This document shows, piece after piece, positions 1-8,136 of a DNA stretch of 64,000 nucleotides. The stretch lies in the NCBI GenBank assembly GCA_029259695.1, contig JAJDEQ010000231.1, positions 1 to 64,000 on the forward strand. The letters run 5' to 3'. Both the position numbers and the translations under genes were made by a program. Every line of letters starts with the position of its first letter. The first letter of the stretch is position 1. The notes beneath the pieces are model-generated. The model worked only from the letters and a program-made list of their open reading frames with translations. It did no database searches and was not told the DNA's origin. The DNA comes from Planctomycetota bacterium (GTDB taxonomy: Bacteria > Planctomycetota > B15-G4).

Positions 1-1
1 C

Positions 2-556
2 GACGTGACCGACGCGCTCACCAAGGTCTGCCTGCCGGTCCAACGGGAACTGGGTCGCATGTGGCAAGCGGACGAGATCACGGTGGCGGAGGAGCACTTC
101 GTCTCGGCCACGACGGTGCAGCTCATGGGGCAGCTGCGCTCGCTGGCCACGCCGGCCGCGCCCAACGGCAAGACCGTGGTGGCGGCGACCATCGAGGGCG
201 ACGACCACGACATCGGGACGCGCGCGATCGCCGACCTGTTCGAGCTGAACGGTTGGCGCACGGTGTTCCTGGGCGCCAACCTGCCGGTCGATGACCTCAT
301 GTGGGCCGCCAGGACGTTCAAGGCCGACCTGTTGGTCCTGTCGGGCATGCTGCCGGTCCACGCCCGGACCATCGGTCAGGCCGTGCAGCGACTGCACGCC
401 GAGTACGGCCGGGACGCTGCTCCGCGCGTGCTCGTGGGCGGTTCGGTCTTCACGACGCAGCCCGAGCTGTTCGAACAGGTCGGCGCCGACGCCACGGCCG
501 CGACCGCCGAGCGGGCCGTGGCGGCCGGCCGCAAGCTGATCGGGCTCGCTCCCTAG
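2..556 (+). CDS. Cobalamin-binding domain protein (5' truncated by window edge)
   Basis: The N-terminal part resembles the helical B12-binding_2 module (MWQADEITVAEEHF region) and is followed by a Rossmann-like B12-binding domain. The cobalamin lower-ligand signature D-x-H-x-x-G is present as GDDHDIG, His at about residue 68 counted from the GTG at position 5. The frame is open to the window edge, so the real start, possibly with an upstream MerR-like DNA-binding or other domain, lies outside. In this family, such stand-alone B12 modules serve as corrinoid carriers for methyltransferases or as light/B12 sensors next to sigma factors. The nearby ECF sigma pair is on the opposite strand and no functional link can be shown. 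The C-terminus (ATAERAVAAGRKLIGL) is the usual end of the domain. Confidence 0.85.
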   Translation, partial: DVTDALTKVCLPVQRELGRMWQADEITVAEEHFVSATTVQLMGQLRSLATPAAPNGKTVVAATIEGDDHDIGTRAIADLFELNGWRTVFLGANLPVDDLMWAARTFKADLLVLSGMLPVHARTIGQAVQRLHAEYGRDAAPRVLVGGSVFTTQPELFEQVGADATAATAERAVAAGRKLIGLAP

Positions 557-645
557 GCAGGCGGTCGGCTTCGCGCCGGGAGCATCACGCCACCGGTCCG
601 ATCGCGACCGTCCGATCGCGGCCCGGGGCGCACGCCGACCGACGA

Positions 646-891
646 CTACGGTGCCTCGCCGCTGAACTCCCGCGCGAGGACGTGCAAGCGCTCCAGGAGC
701 GCCTTCGGCATCTCCTCGAGCGGTTCGGCCAGTGCCACGAACAGCGTCGCGGCCGTCGCGTCGTAGCAGGGCGCCTCGGTGTCGCTCAGCTCCGCGAGCA
801 GGAGGTCGAGTTCACGCTCTTCGCCCGGACCGAGGTCACCCAGGGCGTGGGCCGCGAGCAGTTCGTCGAGTCGGCGCTCGGCGTCGGTCAT
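646..891 (-). CDS. Short anti-sigma-like protein (81 aa)
   Basis: This 81-aa protein starts with ATG inside the last codons of the ECF sigma gene (ATGA overlap with 888-1577), so the two are translationally coupled. The sequence HALGDLGPGEERELDLLLAE resembles the N-terminal helical segment of RskA/ChrR-type anti-sigma factors. The HxxxCxxC zinc motif, the transmembrane helix and the C-terminal sensory domain usual in this family are all absent. It could be a minimal cytoplasmic anti-sigma factor or a shortened relic. Position and overlap support the anti-sigma assignment more than the sequence alone. Confidence 0.7.
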   Translation of the reverse strand: MTDAERRLDELLAAHALGDLGPGEERELDLLLAELSDTEAPCYDATAATLFVALAEPLEEMPKALLERLHVLAREFSGEAP

Positions 892-1577
892 GGCGATTCC
901 TCTCCGCCTCGGTCGCCGCCCGAACCTCCGTCGCCACCCTTGTCCGTTCGGTCGCCGCCCTGGTCCACTTCGAGCAGTTCGCGGATGCGTATCAGCCCGC
1001 GGCGCACGTGCGTCTTCACCGTGCCCAGCGGGATGCCGGTCTGCTCGGCGATCTGGCGGTGGCTCACGCCGGCCAACAGTGCCATCCGCAGCACCCGCTG
1101 GCGCTGGGGCGGCAGGCTCTCGAGGGCCTCGCGCGCACGGGCGTACTCGTCGGCCACCACGGCGTCGCGATCCGCCCCGGGTGCAGACGACGTCAGCCGC
1201 TCGGGCAAGGGCTCCAGCTTGGGCTGGCGGCCGCGGCGCCGGACCCGGTCCACCACCCGGCGTCGCGCGATGGTCGAGACGAACTGCACGTCGGTGCCCT
1301 TGGTGCGATCGAAGCGCGTCGCACTGCGCCAGATCTCGACGAAGATCTCCTGGACGGCGTCCTCGGTGTCGTGGCCCGCGCCGAGCATGCGCCGGGCGAT
1401 GGTCCACACCAGCCCCGAGTAGGAATCGAGACACTCGCGCACGGCCGCGGGATCGCCGGCCGCCACGCGCTCGAGCACCGTGCGCTCGTCGGCCGGGGAG
1501 TCCCCCGCCTCGCTCGCGGGAGGCTGCTCGTCGGATGTCGGCGTCGTTTCGCTCATCGAGTGCGGGCATCTTCGCAT
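888..1577 (-). CDS. ECF-family RNA polymerase sigma factor
   Basis: A 229-aa sigma-70 family protein. Region 2 includes the LVWTIARRMLGAGHDTEDAVQEIF segment with the typical DxEDxxQexF signature. A DRTKGTDVQFVSTIARRRVVDR segment completes region 2. Region 4 (LPPQRQRVLRMALLAGVSHRQIAE with the helix GIPLGTVKTHVRRGL) binds the -35 element. The ATG at 1577 has GAGGG six bases upstream, and a second Met at 1556 lacks a good site. The C-terminus is Gly/Asp-rich and low complexity. It overlaps the short anti-sigma by 4 bp. The family recruits RNA polymerase to stress or envelope regulons, but the target regulon cannot be read here. Confidence 0.9.
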   Translation of the reverse strand: MRRCPHSMSETTPTSDEQPPASEAGDSPADERTVLERVAAGDPAAVRECLDSYSGLVWTIARRMLGAGHDTEDAVQEIFVEIWRSATRFDRTKGTDVQFVSTIARRRVVDRVRRRGRQPKLEPLPERLTSSAPGADRDAVVADEYARAREALESLPPQRQRVLRMALLAGVSHRQIAEQTGIPLGTVKTHVRRGLIRIRELLEVDQGGDRTDKGGDGGSGGDRGGEESP

Positions 1578-1743
1578 ACCGCGCCCTCGGCCCGGACAAC
1601 CGGCGGGAAGTGGTTAGCATGGCCTGCCGTCAGAGAACGACCGCGGCGGGCACCGGTGTGCTCCGTCGATCGAGTGCACGCGTCCCGCCCGGGCCAGGTG
1701 ACCCGGCCAGCCGGGCGCAACCATGACCACGTCGAGGATCGCC

Positions 1744-2205
1744 ATGACCAGCATCACCAACGCCGTGCGAACCCTGCTGTGCGCCCTGGCCGCCGTCGCG
1801 CTCGCCGCCCCGGCCCCGCCGCCGCTCGAGATCCCCAACGCGAGCCCGGACGAACTGCGCGAGCGTGCCAGCGACGTCGTCACCGGCGAACTGCTCGCGG
1901 TGTACGAACGCAAGCTCGACGACGGGGCCTGGCAGGTGACGGTCCAGGTGGCCGAGGTCCGCATCGACGAGGTCGAGAAGGGCGAGCTGACCGCCGGCGA
2001 CCTGGTCTACGCGCGCTTCTGGCAGCGCCGCTGGGACTCGTGGTTCACCCCCATGCCGGCCGACACGAACGGCCACCGCGGCGTGCCCGCGCCGGGGGCC
2101 AACGTGCGCCTGCACCTGATCAAGCGAGAGACCAACTTCAACGACAAGTACTTCAAGCCCGGCGGCTTCAACGTCGTGGCCCCCAACGGCATCGAGAGCC
2201 TCTGA
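1744..2205 (+). CDS. Small secreted protein of unknown function
   Basis: A 153-aa protein with an N-terminal hydrophobic signal peptide (TLLCALAAVALAAPAPPP). The mature part is beta-rich with a segment VTGELLAVYERKLDDGAWQVTVQVAEVRIDEV. This resembles small periplasmic proteins that carry a lipid- or metal-exposed barrel, but no family is recognised. The ATG at 1744 follows GAGGA by five bases. The upstream in-frame ATG at 1723 lacks a ribosome binding site. A Pro/Gly stretch (GVPAPGANVRLHLIK) lies near the C-terminus. It stands alone, about 200 bp before the radical SAM operon, and a role in that system is not shown. Confidence 0.7.
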   Translation: MTSITNAVRTLLCALAAVALAAPAPPPLEIPNASPDELRERASDVVTGELLAVYERKLDDGAWQVTVQVAEVRIDEVEKGELTAGDLVYARFWQRRWDSWFTPMPADTNGHRGVPAPGANVRLHLIKRETNFNDKYFKPGGFNVVAPNGIESL

Positions 2206-2246
2206 CGCTGCGCCTCCCATCCGCCGGGTGAGGTCAGAAGTGCTTC

Positions 2247-2270
2247 CCGACGCGCCTGGCCCCGCGTCGG
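2247..2270 (+). terminator. Possible intrinsic terminator hairpin
   Basis: An 8-bp GC-rich stem (CCGACGCG with CGCGTCGG) closes an 8-base loop 40 bp after the stop of the small secreted protein. No U-tract follows, so termination is only inferred. It separates that gene from the radical SAM operon. Confidence 0.35.
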
Positions 2271-2410
2271 CGAACGCACGACAGCGAAGATTTCTCGACG
2301 GCCCTCGTCACATCCGCCGCACGCCGACGCTTTGAGGAGCTGAGCAGCGCGGGATGCCGGTCCGCACGGGCCGTGCTCCCGCTCGCAGTGCCTCGTGCGG
2401 GAGCAGCAGC

Positions 2411-3952
2411 ATGGCAGTGGTATCCAGCGGGACCGGTACGCGCCCCACCTTCCACGCCTTCGCCTTCCACGGCGACTTCGTCCTGCACGACGTGCGTTCC
2501 TCGCAGACGGTCTTCACCGACCAGCCCACGTACGAGTTCCTGGCGCTCGTCGAGGGCGGCAGCAGCACCGAGGAAGCCGTGGCGAGCCTGCTGCCCACCT
2601 ACGGGAGCCAGGTCCTCGACGGCGTGCTGCACGACCTCTCCTTCCTCCAGTCGCAGCTCGGCTTCTTCGCCGCCGAGCAGTCGGGCGGTGACGCCGAACG
2701 CGACCACTTCTCCGACACGCTCCTGGCCACCCATCCCCGCTCGATGATGTTGCTCGTGGCCCAGGGCTGCAATCTCAAGTGCACGTATTGCTACGAAGTG
2801 AGCAACGACTGGCACTCGCCGGGCACGCGCATGACGGCCAACGACGCCGAAGAAGCGGTCGACGAGTTCTTCCGCCGCGCCGGCCCGCGCCCCGACCTGA
2901 GCATCACCTTCTTCGGCGGCGAGCCGCTGTTGAACTTCGAGGTGATCCGTTCGACCGTCGCCTACGCCAACACCGAGGCTGCCCGCCTGGGCAAGAACGT
3001 GGGTTTCACGATCACCACGAACGCCACGCGCTTCAGCGAGGAGGTCATGGACTTCCTCGTCGAGCACGAGTTCTCGGTCATGGTGTCGATGGACGGGGAC
3101 CAGGAGAGCCACGACGCCTACCGCGTCGACCTCGCCGGCAAGGGCACGCACGCCAAGGTCGAGCAGAGCGTCAAGAAGCTGCTCGCCAAGCAGAACGCCG
3201 CCGGCGTGCGCCCGTTGCAGATCCGCGCGACGCTGGCCCGCGAGAACCTCGACGGTGAGCGCGCGGGCAACTACTTCGAGTCGCTCGGCAACGCGCGGAT
3301 CATGATCGGCTCCAACCACGGCACGGCCTTCTCCAAGCGCGGCGCCGACATCACCGAGGATCAGCTCGTCGGCAAGTCCCGCGAGGAAGACGAGCGCGTG
3401 GTCGAACTCGTGGAGCAGGCGGTGCGCGGCGAGGACTGGCCCCGCTGGGTCGCGTACCCGTCGATGCTGAAGGAGATCCACGAGGCCATCGCGCGGCAGC
3501 CGGTGCCCGCGCGCGCCGTGCCCAAGCTGTGCGGCGTGGGGCGCAACATGCGCGCCGTGACACCCAAGGGCGAGGTCTTCCCGTGTCACCGCTACGTGGG
3601 CATGGATGCCTACAAGCTGCGCGACGAGGCACAGGGCGACGGCGACGCCGACGAGCACGCCGCCGTCGACGGTTACTACCGCAAGGTCTTCGACGCCTTC
3701 GAGAGCCACTGCACCAAGTGCTGGGCACGCTACCGCTGCGGCGGTCAGTGTCCGTGGTACCTGTCCAAGCCCGATGGAGAACTCGTCGACCCCGACGAGC
3801 CCAGCTGCGTCGGGATCCGGCGCGGCCAGGAGCGCACGCTCTGGCTGTACCTCACCCTGGCGCGTCGCGCGCCGCAGTTCCTTGCCAAGCTCACCCAATT
3901 CCCTGTCGGCGACCTGGCCCTGTGCTCCGCCGGCACCATGAACATGGATTGA
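2411..3952 (+). CDS. Radical SAM/SPASM peptide maturase 1
   Basis: A 513-aa maturase. Residues 1-100 form an N-terminal domain like the leader-recognition regions of SCIFF/quinohemoprotein-type maturases. The radical SAM core follows with CxxxCxxC at Cys120, 124 and 127 (GCNLKCTYCYE), a GGE motif (FFGGEPLL) and an SMDG segment. The SPASM domain binds auxiliary Fe-S clusters: CGVGRN at Cys374, then FPCHRY, and HCTKCWARYRCGGQC with a distal Cys. This arrangement matches thioether-forming maturases (QhpD, CteB, PapB families). The ATG at 2411 has GGGAG seven bases upstream. The in-frame ATG at 2354 would add 19 residues with a poorly spaced site, and the 2411 start makes the length match maturase 2 (515 aa). 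The Cys-rich precursor starts 4 bp downstream, so the substrate is inferred to be that protein. Confidence 0.9.
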   Translation: MAVVSSGTGTRPTFHAFAFHGDFVLHDVRSSQTVFTDQPTYEFLALVEGGSSTEEAVASLLPTYGSQVLDGVLHDLSFLQSQLGFFAAEQSGGDAERDHFSDTLLATHPRSMMLLVAQGCNLKCTYCYEVSNDWHSPGTRMTANDAEEAVDEFFRRAGPRPDLSITFFGGEPLLNFEVIRSTVAYANTEAARLGKNVGFTITTNATRFSEEVMDFLVEHEFSVMVSMDGDQESHDAYRVDLAGKGTHAKVEQSVKKLLAKQNAAGVRPLQIRATLARENLDGERAGNYFESLGNARIMIGSNHGTAFSKRGADITEDQLVGKSREEDERVVELVEQAVRGEDWPRWVAYPSMLKEIHEAIARQPVPARAVPKLCGVGRNMRAVTPKGEVFPCHRYVGMDAYKLRDEAQGDGDADEHAAVDGYYRKVFDAFESHCTKCWARYRCGGQCPWYLSKPDGELVDPDEPSCVGIRRGQERTLWLYLTLARRAPQFLAKLTQFPVGDLALCSAGTMNMD

Positions 3953-3956
3953 GGAC

Positions 3957-4820
3957 ATGACTGACGAACGCAACGACCGTCCCGACGAGAACGTCGACCC
4001 GAGTCCGCCTTCTGAACCCGGTGCGTCCCCGCCGACGCCCCCGTCGGATCCGCAGCCCGATTCCCCGGCGAACCCGCAGGACGCCGCCGCTCTCGAAGGG
4101 CTGCGCGCGCGACAGAGCGCCTACCTGGCGAGTCGGCGACAGTTCTTCAAGCACGCCGCCGCGAGCCTGGGCCACATCGTGCTGCTCGGCGCGGGCGCCA
4201 ATGCCCTGCGCGCCCAGGCGCTGCCCATCGGCGACGGCGAAGGACAGCTACCCGGTGGGTCGATCCCGCTGGATCCCAACTGCGGCGTCTACCAGGGTTC
4301 GAGCACGGGCTACGCCGGCGACAGCGCCTGCGCCCTGCGCAACGGGCTGGGCGGCCTCACTTCGGACTCGTCCTGCGGTCTGATGGGCAAGAACCCCGGG
4401 CTCGGTCTGTTCGGCAACGGCGACATGGCCTGCGGTAAGACCGACGGCAGCGGCGGCTTCACCGGCGATGCGAGCTGCGGCATGCCGAACGAGTTCGGCA
4501 CCCCGCAGAGCGATCTCGATTGCGGCAAGATGGTCGGCGGTTCCAGCGCCTCGGACCAGGATTGCGGCATCGGCCTGACCCTCGGCAGCCACTCCGACAG
4601 CGACTGCACCAACAGCGGCTCCGACCAGGAACCGTTCTGGCCCTGGGACCCGGTCTACCCGCCGGTCGTGCCGCTGGACCCGGGCTGCAGCCTGGCCGAC
4701 TCGCAGTGCACGCACGGCGACAACAACTGCTGGCAGGGCGACTCGAACTGCCAACAGGGCGACGCCAACTGTCAGCAGGGCGACGCCAACTGCAAGCAGA
4801 CCGACAGCATCTGGGGCTGA
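3957..4820 (+). CDS. Tat-exported DxxC-repeat precursor 1 (radical SAM substrate)
   Basis: A 287-aa protein translated 4 bp after the maturase. Residues 1-58 are Pro/Asp-rich with no Cys. Residues 59-88 form a Tat-type signal: SRRQFFK followed by a hydrophobic stretch ending ALRAQA. The rest is a core with 14 Cys, and every one has Asp three residues before it (for example DSAC, DSSC, DMAC, DLDC, DNNC). The last six Cys (244, 251, 258, 265, 272, 279) are spaced exactly seven residues apart, and the next heptad carries DSIW, with Trp in the Cys position. No known domain is recognised. Inference: the maturase modifies the core in the cytoplasm, probably at Asp and Cys, and the folded product is exported by Tat. 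A metal-binding or purely structural Cys repeat is the alternative. Confidence 0.85.
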   Translation: MTDERNDRPDENVDPSPPSEPGASPPTPPSDPQPDSPANPQDAAALEGLRARQSAYLASRRQFFKHAAASLGHIVLLGAGANALRAQALPIGDGEGQLPGGSIPLDPNCGVYQGSSTGYAGDSACALRNGLGGLTSDSSCGLMGKNPGLGLFGNGDMACGKTDGSGGFTGDASCGMPNEFGTPQSDLDCGKMVGGSSASDQDCGIGLTLGSHSDSDCTNSGSDQEPFWPWDPVYPPVVPLDPGCSLADSQCTHGDNNCWQGDSNCQQGDANCQQGDANCKQTDSIWG

Positions 4821-4932
4821 GCCGCCCGAGACCGCGCCGACCGGGATGAAGCCGGACACGGGGGCCTGTAACCCTCCTCCGCCGGGACGACACCGAGTAC
4901 AGTCTCGGTTCCCCAGCGGAGGAGGAGTGCCC

Positions 4933-5895
4933 GTGTTCCCGACCGTCGCGCTGTTGTTGTCCTGTTGGTTGCAAGTCACCCCCGAGGCCGCAGTGGATAC
5001 GGTCCCCGCGACGCCCGAGGTCGCTGAGGACGCGGCGGCCGAGGAAGCGTCGGCCGATGCCGCGCGGGAGGCACTCGAGCGGGCAGTCGCTCACTTGCGC
5101 GAGCAGAGCAGTTACACGTTCACCCAGATCGGGTCGAACAGCGGCGGCGGTCCGGGGGGCGGCCGGCGTGGCCGCCGGGGCAACGCCGGCGCGGAGGACG
5201 CCGGAACACGCGACCCGCTGGAGCAGGCGCCGATCCTCGGCCACGTCCAGACCGATGCTCCGCTGCACCTGACACGAGACGAACTCGAGGCGTGGCGTGG
5301 CGAGCGGGTGCTCGTGCACCGTTCGGGCGACGGACCATGGGAGCGCATCGAACGACCGGAGTCGCCGACTTCGCTCAGCCCGGGGTTCGGCCCCGATCGA
5401 TTCTGGAGTGGACGGCCGAGCGAGACGCGCGGCCTGGCGGCCATGACCGACCTGCGCCGGGCCCGGGCACCGCACGTGCTGCTGGCCGAAGTCGCACCGA
5501 CGCTGAGCAAGTTGACCCGGGTCGAGCACGAGGACGGCAGCATCGTCATCTCGGGCAAGCTCGATCAGGACAGCACCTCGACACTGGCCATGGGCGGTCG
5601 GCGAGGCCGCGGCCCCGGCGGACGGCGCGACGAAGTGATGACGTTCGACGGCACGCTGCAGGTCGGGCTCGATGCCAACGGCGCGATCACCAACCTCACC
5701 TACGACACGAACATGGTCTTCTCGTTCGGCGATCGCGACTTCGAGCGCAACGTCCACACGGACATCACCCTGAGCGCGTTCGGGGAAGCGGCGCCGAGCG
5801 TCCCGGACGAGGTCACGCAACTGCTGGCCGCGGCGCCGGAGGATGACGCCGGGAGTGAAGACGCCGCCGAAGTGACGATCCCCGAAGAGCTGTAG
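4933..5895 (+). CDS. Secreted protein of unknown function downstream of precursor 1
   Basis: About 320 aa with an N-terminal hydrophobic segment (TVALLLSCWLQV) that may be a signal peptide or a weak lipobox. It is followed by an Ala/Glu-rich helix (residues 20-50), a Gly/Arg-rich linker (GGGRRGRRG) and a beta-rich C-terminal half. The start is a GTG: GGAGGAGGAG upstream could serve GTG at 4927 or at 4933, and 4933 has the better spacing. It lies 110 bp after precursor 1 on the same strand and may belong to the operon. No recognised family. A second Gly/Arg tract (GGRRGRGPGGRR) sits at about residue 235 of the longer reading. Confidence 0.65.
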   Translation: MFPTVALLLSCWLQVTPEAAVDTVPATPEVAEDAAAEEASADAAREALERAVAHLREQSSYTFTQIGSNSGGGPGGGRRGRRGNAGAEDAGTRDPLEQAPILGHVQTDAPLHLTRDELEAWRGERVLVHRSGDGPWERIERPESPTSLSPGFGPDRFWSGRPSETRGLAAMTDLRRARAPHVLLAEVAPTLSKLTRVEHEDGSIVISGKLDQDSTSTLAMGGRRGRGPGGRRDEVMTFDGTLQVGLDANGAITNLTYDTNMVFSFGDRDFERNVHTDITLSAFGEAAPSVPDEVTQLLAAAPEDDAGSEDAAEVTIPEEL

Positions 5896-5920
5896 AGCCC
5901 GGCCCGGCAGCTCCGCGCCC

Positions 5921-6118
5921 TTACAGCCCTTCGTGCAGCAACACGAGCGTGCCCGGCATACCGGGCAGCACGCGACTGCCGGTGGTGCTCACCGACTGCA
6001 GCACGATCTCGATGCCCTCGATGCCCGCGCCGAGTTCGGGCACGAGCGCGCCGACGCCCAGTCGTCCGTTGGCGGGGATCACGCCCAGCACGATCACACT
6101 CGCGTCGTGGACCTGCAC
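5921..6118 (-). pseudogene. Short open frame resembling the end of a secreted beta-sandwich protein
   Basis: This frame sits directly after the TGA of the glycosyltransferase (6152) and in the same reading frame. Its sequence (LGVIPANGRLGVGALVPELG, then GIEIVLQSV) has the alternating hydrophobic pattern seen at the C-termini of the PFKGG-domain secreted proteins of this window. It has only a GTG start at 6118, no clear ribosome binding site, no signal peptide and no upstream domain. It is probably the leftover 3' end of a lost gene. A tiny independent gene or read-through of the preceding stop are less likely. Confidence 0.3.
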
Positions 6119-6151
6119 CTGGACGCGGGCTCGGCGCGCCAGGCGCCGGGC

Positions 6152-8020
6152 TCAGTCGCCCTCGCTCTCCCGTGCCATGAAGCGCACGAGTGAGGGCAGG
6201 GCCGCATGGAACTCGGGCGGGAGCGCGGCGCGCAACTGCGCCACGGTGTCGTCCAACCCCGCGGGCGTGTGCCGGCGGAGCGTGTCGACGACGTGTCGGC
6301 CTGCGTCGAGATGGTCCGCGAGCCAGACCTTGAAGGCCGGGTCCACCCGTCGGGTGACGACCTCGTCGCGCCAGTGCTGGTAGGTCGCGACGGCTTCCGG
6401 GCCGCCGGGGACGTGGTGGATCTCGAGCAACGTCGCGCCGTCGACCTGGATCGTGTGCACCCTGGTGGCCTGCGCCGGGCGCCGTGATCCCAGGAAGCCG
6501 CGCAGACTGGCCGGGTACCAGTCGGGGCGCGTGACGAACATCAGGTACAGATCGCGCCTCGGCGGGCCGCTGCGGTCGTCGAGCAGGGCGATGTCGGCGC
6601 GCAGTCGCACCGGTTCGGCCGCTGCCGCCACGTGCGGCGCCACCGGGACGAGCAACGACGCCCGATGGGTGCCCTCGCGCCCGAGCCACGCCAGTCCCTG
6701 CCAGTAGGTGTTGCCCCAATAGTCCGTGGCACCGCGCACGCCGCGAGCCTGGGCGCCTCCGGCACCGCCCACCAGCGCGTTGTAGTAGGCGATGCCGTTG
6801 GGGTGAGTGCGCGCCGTGGCGAGCGCGCCGGGCAGCAGGGCGGCCACCCCCAGCAGGACGCCGGCGACGGCGCGCCCCCGACCGGGGCCCACGAGCCCGC
6901 GAACCAGAGTCGCCGTTCCCAACGCGGCGGCCAGGCACAACAGCGGCATGAACTCCAGCAGGTGACGCACGCCGTCGAAGTTGCGCATACCCGGGAGCAA
7001 CGTGCGTCCGACGGGCACCGCCACGCCCAGCACCAACAGGGCCCGCTCGGCGCGCCCCAGGCCACGGGTCGTCCAGCCCACGAACGCCAGCGCGAGCAGC
7101 GGCAGGGGCGTGGTCCAGAGCACGTGCAGCACGCCGTGGGGATCCACGATCGATGCCGCCGCCATGCCGGTGGAAGGCGCCCCACCCTGGGCGACCAGGG
7201 TGTTGCCCACGGCCGACATGAACCCCACGTAGTCGCGCAGCGCACCCAGCGGGTCGTGCCAGTACATGGGCGACACCGCGACGTACACGGCCAGAGCGGT
7301 CAACACACTCGATGCCGCCGCGCCCGCCCACCTGCGCGTGCGCTGCGCCGGTGGCACCGCAAGGGCCAGCAGAGCGAGCTGCGGGAACAGGAACAGGGCG
7401 TTGGCCTTCTGCGCCAACGCCATCCCGGCGAGCACTCCCGTCAGCACCCACCGGCGGGCGCCGCCGCGGGTCAGCGCTCCGAAGCCGGCGAGGTACGCCA
7501 GCGTGTAGAGCGCCGTCTCGGGCACGTCCTTGAGGTTGTTGAACGCGTGGGCGAAGAAGCGCGGCGAGGTCGCCAGCAACAGCGCGGCCAGCACGCCCAC
7601 ACCCAGGCCGAAGCGCCGGCCGCCGAACACCGCCAACGCGACCAGCACGATCGCCGCGCTGAGCACCGGCACCAGGTGGTGCGCGCTCAACGAGGACATG
7701 ACGCCCAGCGTTCCGTACGCCAGGTGGCAACTCGCTCCGGCCAGCAGCGCGGCCAGCCAACTCGTCTGGAACCAGTCGCGGCGACCGGGCAGCCGCAGCT
7801 CGAAGTGCTGCTCCCGGGCGCGGGGCCGGGCCACGTCGGGCACGGTCTCCACGTCGGGCAGGTCGAGGAAGGCCTCGTCTCCGTCCGCGTAGAACGCGAG
7901 CAGGTTGTGCGCGAGCGGGTGCTCGCCGAGCACGCCGTCCCAGGTGGGCCCGTAGTCGGGCAGCAACCACAGCGCGAGCGCGACCCACGTCGCCCCCACG
8001 AGCGCAGCCACCGCGATCAC
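6152..8020 (-). CDS. GT-C fold membrane glycosyltransferase (ArnT/PMT-like)
   Basis: 622 aa with about ten predicted membrane helices in the N-terminal 400 residues and a soluble C-terminal part. An early acidic segment (LPDYGPTWDGVLGEH) is the usual place of the catalytic Asp in GT-C enzymes such as ArnT and PMT. A second conserved-looking loop is TSPRFFAHAFNNLKDVPETAL, which is typical of these lipid-linked sugar transferases. The family moves sugar from a polyprenyl carrier to a lipid or protein on the outer face of the membrane. The start at 8020 is GTG with no clear ribosome binding site. The frame is open upstream (PPTKRVIAVA), so the true start may be slightly earlier at a non-ATG codon. 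Confidence 0.8.
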   Translation of the reverse strand: MIAVAALVGATWVALALWLLPDYGPTWDGVLGEHPLAHNLLAFYADGDEAFLDLPDVETVPDVARPRAREQHFELRLPGRRDWFQTSWLAALLAGASCHLAYGTLGVMSSLSAHHLVPVLSAAIVLVALAVFGGRRFGLGVGVLAALLLATSPRFFAHAFNNLKDVPETALYTLAYLAGFGALTRGGARRWVLTGVLAGMALAQKANALFLFPQLALLALAVPPAQRTRRWAGAAASSVLTALAVYVAVSPMYWHDPLGALRDYVGFMSAVGNTLVAQGGAPSTGMAAASIVDPHGVLHVLWTTPLPLLALAFVGWTTRGLGRAERALLVLGVAVPVGRTLLPGMRNFDGVRHLLEFMPLLCLAAALGTATLVRGLVGPGRGRAVAGVLLGVAALLPGALATARTHPNGIAYYNALVGGAGGAQARGVRGATDYWGNTYWQGLAWLGREGTHRASLLVPVAPHVAAAAEPVRLRADIALLDDRSGPPRRDLYLMFVTRPDWYPASLRGFLGSRRPAQATRVHTIQVDGATLLEIHHVPGGPEAVATYQHWRDEVVTRRVDPAFKVWLADHLDAGRHVVDTLRRHTPAGLDDTVAQLRAALPPEFHAALPSLVRFMARESEGD

Positions 8021-8082
8021 ACGCTTGGTAGGAGGAATGCTCAGGCTCGTCGGCTACGCGGGGACGGTCTCGCTCGGAACGA

Positions 8083-8136
8083 CCCTAGCAGCCGCCGCCC
8101 GCAGCACCGGAGCACTTTCCGGACGGGCTGCTAGGG
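8083..8136 (-). terminator. Strong two-stem hairpin at the stop of the dockerin-type gene
   Basis: An 11-bp perfect stem (CCCTAGCAGCC, 8083-8093, with GGCTGCTAGGG, 8126-8136) encloses a second stem (CCGGA with TCCGG). The TAG stop of the 8131-9624 gene lies in one arm. On the minus strand this is an intrinsic terminator-like structure for that gene, without a clear U-run. Confidence 0.5.

Noticed and set aside
6152-6154. Selenocysteine read-through at the UGA of the GT-C gene
   Set aside because: The codons right after it are a low-complexity Arg/Ala stretch and no conserved Cys position is known there. The segment after it resembles a secreted-protein end, so a remnant is more likely.
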